This document shows positions 1 to 11,261 of a stretch of 64,000 bases of DNA, one piece after another. Made by a program: the position numbers and the translations under genes. This DNA comes from Tulasnella sp. 424 (taxonomy: Eukaryota; Basidiomycota; Agaricomycetes; Cantharellales; Tulasnellaceae). The stretch spans positions 36,529-100,528 of the forward strand of contig WSUB01000147.1 in NCBI GenBank assembly GCA_019633425.1. The letters are read 5' to 3'. The notes under the pieces were generated by a model. The model was given only the letters and a program-made list of their open reading frames with translations, ran no database searches and was not told the DNA's origin. Each line of letters starts with the position of its first letter. The first letter of the stretch is position 1.

Positions 1-104
1 ACAACGAAATCGTGTTGGACGTAATCCTTCCACAGATTCTGAGTTGATTGGATGAGAGTTGAAATGAACGGGGCAGGGCATGTGGTAGTCGGCCTAAATG
101 GCTA

Positions 105-1330
105 TTAGGTGGGCTGCAAACGGAATGTGGAATAGACGTACGAGGGAAGGATCCTGCTTTGGTTCGCGTGAATGTGATTCAGAGGGCCATGACCACGCCC
201 CATCGGAACAGCTGTCGCAATTGCTTGATGGGTGTAATTTGCGGCGACTTCCACAGCCTTTTCAACTGGCCCAAGTGAAAAGAAGGTCAAGTTGCAGGAG
301 CTGACATACCAAAACAGCACTCACCAGAAACGCCCTTGGCCAATTCACATGCAATGGCAGAGGCGAGTGTGCAACCCGTACCGTGGGTGTTCTTGCTTTC
401 GACTAGAGGACGAACGAACAAGGAACCTTTCCCGCCAGTCCACAGAACATCTACAACAGCCTGGTCGTCTACACGTTCCTCAGTAGACTTTATTCGTGCA
501 AGACGCAAGATGTAGGGCTCGTCTGGACCACATTGGTGGTACCAATGTAAGCGGGCGAGTGGCACGACCCCATCATCTCGAGCCCTCAGAATATCCGAGA
601 TCTTCAGCGCCAAGTGTCCACCCTTGACAAGCACAGACACGGATGAACATGCTTTTGATATCTTCTCCGCAGCCGCTATCATTCCTGGAATGGAACGAAT
701 ATCTTCTTTCGCCCCGCTTCCCGTGAGCTGTTTCAAAATCAACTCAGCTTCAGGGATATTAGGCGTCACTAGGGTTGCAAGAGGTAGCATGTCCGTGCAG
801 AGACCTGCTACAGCGTCTTCTTGGAGAAGTGTGTGGCCCGATGTCGAAACCATAACAGGATCGACGACGATGGAAGGGAATGCGCCTCCCAGGGCTCGCC
901 GACGGGTCGTAAGCTCGTTGACCACTGCTTCGATGATGGGTTTGTCATGCAGCATTCCAGTCTTTATAGCATGGATGGGGATGTCGTCAAAGACAGCAGC
1001 CAACTGCAGGTTGAGAGCGTCGACATCCAGTGGCATCGCTTGATTACCGGAGACTCTCACCTGATCTCGGACGAACGCGGGAGGACAAGGATATATGCCT
1101 TGCACTCCAGTTGTGTTCTGGGCCGTTAGTGCAGTGACCGCGGTTGAGCCATAGCATCCTAGAGCAGTTATCGTCTTGATGTCCGCCTACAGCCGACATA
1201 TGTGTGTGAACTTTTCATTTCCATAAATGACATAGCCACTGACCAGGACACCGGCACCTCCTGATGAATCCGTGCCAGCGATGGTCAAGACAGACGGGAT
1301 CGTTCCGCGTTGGTTGTTGGAAGAAGACAT
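105..1330 (-). CDS. THI20: Hydroxymethylpyrimidine (phosphate) kinase, ThiD/THI20-like, no TenA domain
   Basis: Predicted to phosphorylate HMP and HMP-P in thiamine pyrophosphate synthesis (ribokinase-like fold, cytosol). Exons in reading order: 1244-1330, 1061-1186, 325-1003, 105-265; total 1053 nt, 350 residues. The N-terminus has the 'LTIAGTDSSGGAG' substrate loop and 'ADIKT' rejoined across intron 1. 'KTGML', 'DPVM', 'TPN', 'VKGGH' and the C-terminal anion-hole motif 'HGTGCTLASAIA' follow in family order. An insert of about 40 residues lies after 'VKGGH'. Fungal THI20 proteins usually continue into a TenA domain; this one stops soon after 'GHGPLNH', so it is kinase-only. Introns 1187-1243 and 1004-1060 are both 57 nt; the second is stop-free and in frame. 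The start is the second Met (MSSSNN); one at 1387 is possible. No TPP riboswitch was found upstream. Confidence 0.86.
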
Positions 1331-1710
1331 GACTGTGAGTGAACGGTTCGGCAAGCTAGGCCGGTCGAACTTTGAGAAAAGGCGCAAGCAAGTCGCACGG
1401 ACCTCGAGAACGCCGCCGTTCTCTCAAAGTGGGGTTCCAATGTTGGCGTATTTCAATTCAACTACTTTGTACTTTGCGGACAAATACGACTACACATGGA
1501 GTGGGAGATACGAGGAAGGAAATGTATGATAGGTGAACAATGACGTGATCCTAAAACGCAGGGTATGAAGGGCTGGAGACAACAGGCTGAGACGCGAGAG
1601 GAAGAATTACAGATAAAGGATGATGAGATGTGGAATCCCTCGGGCCAGATAAAGACTCATGACTTGGAGGTGGGTTCTATGGTACGCCCACACTCCAAAC
1701 TCGGGCTGGT
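1331..1710. other. Intergenic, upstream of the HMP-P kinase
   Basis: This stretch lies between two genes on the minus strand and should hold the kinase promoter and the 3' UTR of the next gene. Short open frames on both strands have no protein-like composition. I saw no structured RNA or repeat. Confidence 0.5.
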
Positions 1711-3137
1711 TCATCGGGTATGCAGCATAAGCTCAAAGGTGGCAGGGAAATCAGCCACATCCATCCTTTGCTCGCAAAGTTCTTTGTCTGCTAGCTTGAG
1801 CCCAGCAAACATAGTCCGCTCCATCAAGAAGTCGCCTCGAAGCAGTGCCTCGGGCATAATTCCTCCAGGAGCACCCATCTCCGTCGAACGATTCCACTTG
1901 TAAGCCATAAGAATTTCGCTCTGTGTACCGGGATCTGTTCGACCCCAGTCGTCCTCCTCGCTGGCATTGACGCGGAAGTGGTCGTGGATGGCGTTGATGA
2001 CATCGGAGACAGTGATACCAGCCGGAGAATCTGTGGAGACTTGGATAACCCAAGCGGTGAAGCGGGTGACAAGGCGCATGAGTTTGAGACGAGGGAAAGT
2101 AGCAGGATCCTTGCGCCCTTTCGACCACGATTTACGAGGGGGTTCGTTGGAAACGTGAATGGTGTTGGGTGGGAAGAGAACGTCGAAGACTAGGAAGGGA
2201 TCAGAGCTATCCCGGGTTTCGGCGATGGGTCGAAGGAGTGGATGGATCTCCATGACAGGTGGTTTGACGATGTTAAACACAAGGTGGTCGAGTGCGGGAG
2301 CATCTGCAACAGACAGGAAGAGTGTCAATATGCGGCGTGCCGAGAGACGCGGCAAACCTCAACCAAGATGTACGCACAGTCAGTACCAGGGAACCACTTC
2401 CCAATCGCCATATCTACTTCTTGCTGGCCAGGTCGTCCAATCACGCTGCCACCCCCCATTCCTCCACCTCCTCCAGGACGACCAACACCTGCTGTTGTCG
2501 GAGGGATAACGGGGTCGAGCAAGCTTTGTTGGGGTAATGGGGTCATGTAAGGAGTGGCATACCCCGCAGGAGCAGCTGCTGAGCCGAACATCGCTGCAGC
2601 TGCCGCAGGATTGCCTCCATACGGAAAACCTGCTGGTGCGTAAGGGTACGGAGAAGGCTGTGGATAGGGAGAGAATCCGTATCCCATAGCCTGAGGACCA
2701 GCAGGAGCGTATCCAAATGGCGCTCCATATCCTCTTGGAGCCATCTGCCCCTGCCCTGGAAGCCCAGCAGAAGCTGGTCCCGGAGTTCGTAGTTGGGAAG
2801 GCTGCTGACCTCCAGGTCTCCGAGGTGCTTGATACCGCTGCATCATTCCCATGGCCATGTTTGGATCGGCAAAGCCGCTCCCAGGTCCTCCAGCAAAATC
2901 ATCAACTTCTGCATATCCGCCAAACCCGGCCGGATACCCATATCCTGGCATACCCATGTATCCTGCGTGGGGAGATCCTGGCAAACCCGAGATTGGTGGA
3001 TGAGCAAGACCCGGACGTCCTAAACTTGAGTGCTGCTCTGGGAGCATTCCCTGGTTTTGGACAGGGGATGACTCGCTTGACGAGGTGACATCCGGGGGGA
3101 TTGGTGGGACGAAGGGCGTAGGGGATGGTTTGAACAT
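1711..3137 (-). CDS. DUF6699-domain protein with Gly/Pro/Tyr-rich N-terminus
   Basis: Two exons, 2378-3137 and 1711-2303, joined by a 74-nt intron; 450 residues. Residues 1-245 are low complexity, rich in Pro, Gly, Tyr, Ala and Met, probably disordered. The DUF6699 domain starts where the exons join: 'WFPGTDYAPAL' spans the splice site (T|AT gives Tyr). It continues with 'HPLLRP', 'VFDVLFPP', an 'RKDPATFPRL' segment and 'GITVSDVINAIHDHF'. This domain is abundant in agaricomycetes and has no established biochemical role. A second DUF6699 gene lies at 20.6-21.6 kb. The start Met at 3137 begins the low-complexity region. Confidence 0.85.
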
Positions 3138-6024
3138 TTCGTGTTGATCGGTCGACTATACGCAACTACTGTAGTATTGCGTGTTAGGGTAAGCACAATA
3201 GGATGTTAGACATCTTTAGAATTACATACCAACCGGTTCAGTGTATAAGCCGTGAGGGCAATCCCACTGTGGGCCTTTGACTGCCAAACTGAGGCTAATT
3301 GTAATAATGACTGGGCCTTTTTCCTACGGTAGTCGGTGCCCTCGGTCAAGACGTAAAGATGCGTAATGTGAATGTCGTGACGTCCTCTGCGTGGTTGTGA
3401 TGTAGACCAAGAGCGGACTTGACGGAGGGACGAGAAAGGGTGAGGTTGAAGCGAGCCCGGAGATCCTCGCAGAAGAGCGTGGCTGCCTCATGTCGCATCG
3501 ATTCACCCACCGTTCAGATCAGACAGCCTTCCCCAACCTCAGTGTCTACCCCTCCGAATTCAGGAGCCTTGTCGCCCTAAATCAACCAGCATATTGCTTC
3601 CAATACATGTAGAAAATATGGGATGTCGTGATTTCGAATGGGGACATCAATATCGGCCAGGAACAGCCGCTGCTTTCCTATTTGGGAAAGATCGCCAATT
3701 GCGTCCCAAACGTCGTCCAAAAGCTATCGCATACTGCCGTCACGAATTTCGAGGTCGTTCTACGGCTGTAAGTCAACGTTGAGACTTCCTGAATCCCATC
3801 ATTCGCTTTCGGGCGGACATGCATCGCCTCCTTGGTCCCATCCTCCTCGTCGCATTCCGCAGTATAGGAAAGCCCTTGCTATACGATAAGAGACTTGCAT
3901 GGTCGCCCTTCGTCTGGTGGTTGCGTCTCTGGTCTTTTCTCTTTGGTCGCTGGTATTCTGCATGTAGCCCGTAACTCGATGATCCTCGGGGGTTTGGGCT
4001 TACGATCCCCAGCCTCCAACACGCTGCGAGGCAAGGTCGCCGATTAATAACTATCGGACGTCTAGCATGGATGGGAAGGGCAAGCGACACAGACTCGGAA
4101 TAGCATGGCTGCACAGGATCATCGCTTGGACGCGGTATCGTCCACCTCTTTGTATACGGCTGAGCCCTTCGGTACACAGAGGACTTATGATCCAGGCGTG
4201 TACTTGCATCCTGTCGTCGACGGCGAAGGTGACGATCTCAGGTCTCCAATGAGGAGGATCATTGCTAGAAGGCTCAGATTCTCCACCAATCGTTTCCTTT
4301 GTCGCCGTGCACGCTCTCTGAATCTCCAAATACACCGTTTCATTGGAGAATTGGATCTATGGGCAATAATATTACTCGGTTGTTGCATGATTTTAATTGC
4401 GACGGTGGCCAGGAGGCGGCAGTCCAGCTCCAGGAGCCATGCTGCAATCTAAATTCTCGTCAGATGTCACCAACAACGTTCAACTCTCTAGTCGTAGCTC
4501 ACTCCATTTTTCCTGTCTAGTCGGCGGCAACGGGAGCTTTGGTGCTGTTAAGGCATCCTTGCTGGAGTGGCAGCATAAGCGCCTGCTCTTTCGTACTCCC
4601 AGCAGCTATCCGTTGCCCGATCGTCGAAGGCTCCTCTAGTAGAGACTAGCAGCGTATCTATGCTTAAGGCGTAGTTGGAGTCCAGCTGCTCTGGCGGTCC
4701 TGGGCAGAGGAAGGATCAGTTCTAGCTCAGCCCCCGCTCTACTCGTCTCGTGAAGCGCATTCGAAGTCTTACCGTTTGCGATTAAGACAGACGGAAGAAA
4801 GAACGATATATCTGTGGTATTGCGGCGCTGACTGGCGTGAACTCGATGTCAGCGGTGGGAGAAAGCCACTGCTGGGCTTGCGATCCAACGGAAGGCGAGG
4901 CGGTCGACAGCCGTTCTAATCATCGAGGTCCGGATTATGGAGTGGCTCCAATGGACGCCATGTAGGAGTGAGATAGAGAGGGCGAGAGGATGTCATTGCA
5001 GGTGTGTTAGATATCCTAGGGGATGTCGAGCAGCGAGTGATCAGCGTCATGGACAGAGTCCACGAAGAATACCATCAATAGAAGAGAGCACCCAGAGCAC
5101 TCTGCGCAGAATCGACGCGGTTCTATTCGCTTCAATCATTACTTGAGGCTAGAGATAACCGAAAGAGCGGAGGGGACGTGAAGTTCGACCTGCGACGCTC
5201 GGTGGAAGCAGCGTCAGTCTACATGAGAACGTTGCCCTCACGCGGCTCGGGTGAAGTGGTCTGGACGCAGTAAGATCAACGTCTGGGACGAGGCAAATCT
5301 GTTAGGAGGGTAGTCAGTCGCGATCATGTCTTCAATGAGGTCCGGCGATGGAAAACGCTGCCAGTAGGCGCCCGCTCCCCGACATCGCCAATTCTCCACC
5401 TATCACAAACTCTGACACCTTATTCACTTGAAATAACAGCACCTCCCATCCGAATACGCTGCAGCCCAACAGTTCCGGCTCAGTTTATCCCGTGGGGCAT
5501 GCCCAAGAGGCCGTCCGACCTGGCCGACACTAGCGCTTTCCGCCCGCCAGGCTAAAATCTTCGGTGGACACCCCACGAGCTAGCACCACCCCAAACTTTT
5601 TCTGTAGTAATATTGGGGTGATGATCCTCGGAAACGTTTTCACAACTTTGGCACAGAAGCGGCGCAAGGTTCGCGTCAATCCTGGGGTTTGTCGGGTCCA
5701 AGGGAGCGTGACTGTCAAGAATCGCGCGGGATGAAACACGCCTGATCGTTCCTAGGAGCATCGCAGCCACGCAAAGGAGCCATTATGTGTCGACGATGCG
5801 GAGCCAAGGTTGACATGCCTCCATCGGACGCGATCACACCCAAATCCGGGCAGGAGTGCAAGCTCCATTATCTTGCCAAGCGAAAAGCAGTTCCAAATAG
5901 TCAAAATAAGGAAACAAAGAGATATTGTACTGTCAAACGACTGCTGAAAGTGCCAAGGAACATGGTGAGGTGGTAGAAAAGAACTACGGCCACCGATCCC
6001 CGATCATGCAGCATGCGAGAAGCC
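3138..6024. other. Gene-poor region with probable gene relics
   Basis: No complete gene could be assembled in these 2.9 kb. Pieces look once-coding. On plus at about 3600-3771 an open stretch ('IWDVVISNGDINIGQ', 'LLSYLGKIANC') ends at a good GTAAGT donor. At about 3819-3965 a hydrophobic reading begins 'MHRLLGPILLVAF'. At about 4464-4638 a frame contains 'GGNGSFGAVKASLLEW', like a kinase glycine loop, then a stop. They lie in different frames with stops between and do not join. I read this as decayed sequence. Confidence 0.4.
4464..4639 (+). pseudogene. Possible protein-kinase N-lobe relic
   Basis: One frame reads 'DVTNNVQL', then 'VGGNGSFGAVKASLLEWQH', then stops at 4637-4639. The spacing resembles the glycine-rich loop of the tyrosine-kinase-like proteins expanded in agaricomycetes. 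No VAIK lysine, HRD or DFG motif follows in any frame, so at most a fragment remains. Chance similarity is possible. Confidence 0.2.
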
Positions 6025-7638
6025 TCAGCCCAGCAACGAGGGTTTGTGCGTTTGCATCCACCCGTCTAGAAGTCGCCAAAAATGGGCGACAACGGATTTG
6101 TCGACGTGTCGCTTGAATTGATCGATCTATTAGTAGGAAGCACGTTGGATCAGCATGATTCTCGGAAGGTGCACCAATTTGCGTCGACAGGTACCTTGAG
6201 TTCGGACACGTTCCAGTCTTTTATGCGCGGATTCGGTGGGTCGCTCATCCAAGAAAAGTAAATGCCTTTCACTAGGAAAAAGTCAAATCGAAGGTGAGTT
6301 CCGCGTCGCGAGGGTAGTACCAAGGGAGAAAATGCACCGTTATGGAAAAGCTGTTTTGGTTCGGTCCACTTGTAGGGTTTAAATTGCCACTCCTGACCGG
6401 TGGTCATTACACAGACAACGCGATCCCAAGCGTCGGGTCCAAATTTTGCCAGCGCATCTACCCCATCCACAGCAAAATACTTGATCCTCGTTTCAATTTC
6501 CTTTCCGCTAGAGTCGATGTGCGTTTTCCTTCGATAAATTGGAATCATGTCCTCCGTCTTACCGCCATTTCGCTGCCTCGCTGATTCGGAGGCTTCGTAC
6601 TGTGACTCTTCGAGGAACTTTTTAATGTTGTGAAGGGTGAGGAGGGCCGTCGGTGAAGAAGATACCATGATGATGGGGAATATACGGGGTTTCTTTGAGC
6701 CAGGCTTGGAGCTGGGGTTGCTGGCGGCAGAAGCAGACACGGCAGGGGCCGAGCCTTTCCCTCCTTTGGCAGCAGACTTGAGCTGTGCAACATACTCCTT
6801 TATTTGTGTGAAGTTCTGCAAAGGAAGAATGTAACAAAGAAAAAATAGAAACCATGTGAGCGTCGTATCCATTAGCGGAGCGAAGCGATGCTAAATGGCA
6901 TTCCTCGGGGAGGAGGCCGGAGAAAGGGGCAATACGTGACTGAAACTACTCACATTAACTTTCACACCGCGAAGGACGGTGTTTCTGTCCCTCAGTTCGA
7001 TCTCGTTTGCTCGAATCTTCTTCACAGCTTCCAAGTCGGCGGCATCAGGGACGTACGAACGTTTGCTCCCTCCCGGCCGTTGCTGCGCCGAGGCAGTCCC
7101 GCCTGGCTTGCTTGGAGAAAGCGTTGATGAAGGAAGTGTCGCAACATTGGGTGGCGGTGTTTTGGGCGTGGTTGAGGCGTCTGAGGGTTGGCAAGTGAGC
7201 GGGAGAAACAACCTGACAACATGCGACCGACTCGCCTTGAGAAAGAGGTGCCAAGCGATCGTGGTTTTGGATCTTGCCCTCCAGCCAGTCGAGAACTGGT
7301 CGTCGGTCCGTTAACTGAACGTAGATGACCACTTCGGTGGTAGCCTGCCTCATGTAAACCGCGGCCGGCTCCGTCCTCGTGTTCCAAGTCAAAGCAATAG
7401 AGTCCAAGGCAAAGAATTTCGATGGATCCGCGCTGGGGTCCATTGCTAGAGCCTCCTTGTCGCTGGTCGGTCTTCTCCATCGCGTTGGTGTGGTCTTGGG
7501 CATAACCGCCGCGGAGCCGAGTTTAACATGAGTTGCCGCCTTCAACGACTGTACAGGCGCTCCATCTTTGAGATAGGTTATGGCTTCATTACGCTTGATG
7601 GCGTCTTGTAGAGCGAGCAGAGGATCTGCCGAGCTCAT
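6025..7638 (-). CDS. CDC73: Cdc73 / parafibromin, Paf1 complex subunit
   Basis: Subunit of the Paf1 complex, which travels with RNA polymerase II and supports elongation and histone modification in the nucleus. Exons: 7236-7638, 6954-7180, 6338-6815, 6195-6271, 6025-6111; 1272 nt, 423 residues. The N-terminal segment starts 'MSSADPLLALQDAIK'. The middle holds the 'GSKRSYVPDAADLEAVKKI' block. The Ras-like C-domain follows: 'RIFPIIMVSSSPTALLTLHN', 'WDRVVCVMTTGQEWQFK', 'KGIYFSWMSDPPNPRIKDW', and the last exon 'RHVDKSVVAHFWRLLDGWM'. The last exon is recovered only by splicing after 'SELK'. Intron 7181-7235 must start with GC (AAG|GCGAGT) to keep frame; all other introns are GT-AG. Length is close to fungal homologues. 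Confidence 0.95.
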
Positions 7639-7937
7639 CGTCGATGTCGCGGTTCAGGTCGAAATCGTAGTAGAACGTCACACGGTCGGAAAGGGACTTT
7701 GTTACATGGAGCGGGCAAGAGTCTCGGATTTAGGTTTGGATGAAGCTTTAAGATAAAAGTACAGCGATAGTCTGAAGAGCGGAAAACATGAGACAGTAAT
7801 TTATCTACGAGACAGAACATATCCTAATGGGGTCAGCTAGTAAGAACACAAATTGGAGTCGAAGCGAAGGAGGGGGGAAATATAAGATACGAAAGGGTAT
7901 TCAAGAAAAGGAAGAAATGAATAATGGTGGTGGTAAA

Positions 7938-10900
7938 TCATGAGCTGTATATTGAGTGTTGGTGCTTGCCATAAGGAGTGGCCACAGGCCCGTCGAGTTC
8001 GAGAGAGCATCCCTGGAAGATTGGGACTTTGTTGATACGAAGAGCTGCGGAGATGCCGTTAGCATCGTACACGTGAAAGACATACAAGGCCGGTTACTCA
8101 CTGAGAATAGGGAAAACGTGTCGAAGCTCCTTCATTAATACGAAGAGGGTAGTAAGCTCAGCTTCTACGGCCATCTTCTGAGTCTCGTTCACGAGGCGGC
8201 GCTGGCGTTCATGCTCGACTGCAAGAGCTTCGGCTACGGTGGTCCAGATAATCTGTGGGCGCGGTTCGTAAGTATGCCGTAGCTCCTAAAGCAGGGTCGA
8301 ATCTGCGCTTACCCCGAGCATCATTGGCAAGAACTTCGGCTCAACTGACTGAGCCTCGTTTGCGACGCTCATCGCAGCCCTTGCGGCACTCAGACACCGC
8401 CTATAGCTTCCGGCATCATTCTGACTGAACATCCTGTGCAGCTGAATGACGGCACCATATGCGGCAGTGTACGCAAAGATCAAACTTGGCGAGACTTGAC
8501 TCTTTTGACCGGCCCTCGTTGGAACTTCCTCGTCTTCCCATGCCCACTGGTTTGTGGGCGTGTCGTCTACTGCGGGTGCTCTGATCGGAGGGAGAGATTC
8601 CACGAAGCGTGAGATGGCGCTGTCAATCGAATCGAATTGAGGCCAAAAGTCGGGATCGGAGACGGCTCCTGGATCCGACTCGAGGACGGACGCGAGACGG
8701 GAGGCACGTTCGTTGAGGGCGAGAGCCTTGGACTTGATGGAATGAAGGTTATCTGATGCTTTGATGTACGCTCCAGCGTTTCCGCTCACGTACAATGAGC
8801 GAAGCGTATTGGAGTCAAAGCGAACGAGGTCGTCCTTGAGGAGGGCGCGCGCCAAGTCAGTATTACGGCGAATTGAGGTAAAAAAAACCCTGAGACTCAC
8901 TAATTCAAAGTCTTCGAACCGTCTTGGCCAGGGAGTCTCAATTTCCTCATCACGGATGACCACCGGAAGACCCGTTCCGATGGACCCAGTGCGATCCGCC
9001 TGGAAGATGGACCAGAACAAGTTGATCCGTTCAGCTAGCGCGATTGAATCTGCCGAGAGAAGGACCACAAGGCTGTGTCAGCGGCTTCTTCTTCCAAAGC
9101 TGAGAACTCATGCGGTCCCCCATCAAGGAATGCTTCCCTCCGGCGGAAATAACCCGCGGCGGGAAGCATCGGGACACGTCAAGGAGCACAATCGATAAAA
9201 AAATTTTTAGCTTACCTTCAGGCTGGGGTAGAATGCTTCGATCTCCATTCCCCGGGCTTGGGTAGTAGAAGGTCAACGTTCCCTGGACACCATCCGCTTT
9301 GACTTTTAGCAAGTGCAAGCCACACGACATGGCGAAACGTGCAGCAGCTGAAGCATGGTAGTGCCCTTCGAGTAAGCGCCCCTTGAAGAAGAAGTACCAC
9401 GCGAGAAGGCAGGAGGCCTGTATTTGTGTAACGAGAGGAAGTTAGACTTGGTTGTCAAGGAGGCTCGGAGAAACGCAGGCAGGATACGGGATTCTGGAAA
9501 CCGCCCTGGCTCGGAATTCTCACCTGAAGGAAGTTCAAGAGCCGATCGGCGTTTTCCAGAGACGCGTTTATGCCCTTCCTCGTCCTTGAAAGAAAGATGT
9601 TTTCATACTGAGAGACGGTGGTTTTGGGAGCAAACTAAAAGAAAGGAGCACGGCAGGAGCCATGCGTGAGAACGCGGCATAGAAAGGGTTTGACGCCACT
9701 AATACAGGAGAGCGACTCACATGGCAGCCAAGGAGGTAGATGGCGTTGACGAGAGCTGGGTGGGGTCGTTGGCTTGGGTCTGGAGAATTGACAGCTTGAA
9801 GGAAACGCTCGGGGTGGACTTCAAACATGCATTGACGACGGTGTTGCATGAATATGGTTATTCTGCGGAGGTGAATTCATTAGATCCTGACAAGCCACCC
9901 GACCGAAACCGTGATCGGGGATCACTTACAGCTGTCTCGAAATCTCTGGGGGTACGTCGTCCACGTCGCCGGCTCTGGTTAGATCCAAGGTTGAAAGCCT
10001 GACGTCGTCCTCCCAACTGGTGCTTGGTGGACTGGATACGGTGCTCGAGTGAGCCGTGCTAACAGTCGTGGATAGACTTGGAGACGCGGAAAAGTTGGAA
10101 GCCAGCGAGGTTGGGCGAGGGATGAAAGACGAGGGCGTCAGAGAGGCGGGGGCGACTGTGATGTCCATAGCAGTTGAGGAATAGCTGGCGACGGGATCGA
10201 CAGGAAAGATTGGAACCGGGTCAGCCTGAGGAAGGATGTCGAGCCAGTTGCCATTTGCGGGAGTGGAACTGAGGCCCGAGGTGGCAGAAGTCCAAGACGC
10301 GTTGGAGGAAGAGTGGGGGCGTCCGTCGAGAGTGGCAGCGACGTTCTGCAAAAGCTCAGACTGGCCGAAAGATGAGAGATCTGTCTGGCTTGTCCAGGCC
10401 GACGATGGGCCGAGGCCAGACAATGGGTCAAAGGGGCCTGAGGAGGACGAAGTGATGTTGAAGGAGAAGCTGTCGGTACTGTCGCTCCTCGGCGGGACTG
10501 CGAGCATGGGGACGCTGTTGGAGTGCATGGGCTGCGCATGTTGTACAGCGGATGGCAGTGTGGTACGCCTTTTGGAGGAGGATGAACCCGTGGTCGGGGG
10601 TGTAATGGGAGGGGAGCCCCCGTTAGAAGCGGCAATCTGTCGTTCGCGCTCTGCCATGCGCTTCATCTTTGCCTCGAGCTCTCTGATGCGAGACTGCAGG
10701 ACTTGGGTCTTGGTCTTGACCTTGGCTTCTTCGTAGACACATTCGTTGGTGCGACGACCGCGGCTACATGCTGGACAACGATCGGGACCCTGTACGTCAG
10801 CACGCGCTATAAAACGACGCGAAACGATGGGCACGACTCACGTCCACAATGTGGCTTGGTTCCATCGCATTTCTGACGGACGGACGGGCAGGAATGGGGG

Positions 10901-11261
10901 GAGCGCGTCAGTACTGGCAAAACCGGGCGACACGGAAGCGCCGGCGCCTAACGCGGCGGACGCGGCGGCGCGGCGCAGCAAGAAGCTTACTCACGAGTTT
11001 ACGTCGACGGCAGCACAAGCATGCGTTTCCTCTGTGGACCACATTGGGTGAGTAGGGCATACGGGGGTATTGTATGAATGGTGCTGACCTTGCGAGTACT
11101 CGTAGTGTGCCTGATGGTCTCTGTGGCTGGATTACTTCGTCGTCGTCATCGTACATTGGTGGTGGTGAGTTTGAGTGTTGTGAAGAGTGCTGAGAGTGCT
11201 CTTCATCGCTGGAAGTGCTTTGCTGACGGTTGGCTGTGGAAGGCCTAGAAGAGGTGGACAT
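7938..11261 (-). CDS. Zn2Cys6 fungal-specific transcription factor
   Basis: Nuclear DNA-binding regulator of the Gal4 class; target unknown. Eleven exons: 11089-11261, 10995-11031, 10842-10872, 9930-10770, 9721-9862, 9524-9634, 9216-9417, 8901-9049, 8313-8834, 8102-8252, 7938-8044; 2466 nt, 821 residues. Residues about 58-90 form the cluster, with 'ACLCCRRRKLKCDG' and 'KPHCGPCSRGRRTNEC' spread over four exons. A short coiled coil ('TQVLQSRIRELEAKMKRM') follows, then a Ser-rich linker. The Fungal_trans domain begins about residue 361 ('MQHRRQCMFEVHPERF', 'PALVNAIYLLGCH', 'FWSIFQADR', 'TPWPRRFEDFEL'). The start (MSTSSRP) is preferred over an upstream Met at 11456 because the upstream sequence looks like leader. 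Introns 11032-11088 and 8045-8101 are both 57 nt. Confidence 0.94.

Noticed and set aside
1580..1600. CTGAGA box suggesting a TPP riboswitch near the thiamine gene
   Set aside because: It is on the plus strand while the gene is on minus, and no second conserved TPP-aptamer element was found nearby.
9050..9215. Possible extra exon in the Zn2Cys6 factor ('CFPPRVISAGGK')
   Set aside because: Skipping it joins 'QPE' to 'DSIALAERINLFW' in phase as in related factors; its inclusion lacks good splice sites.
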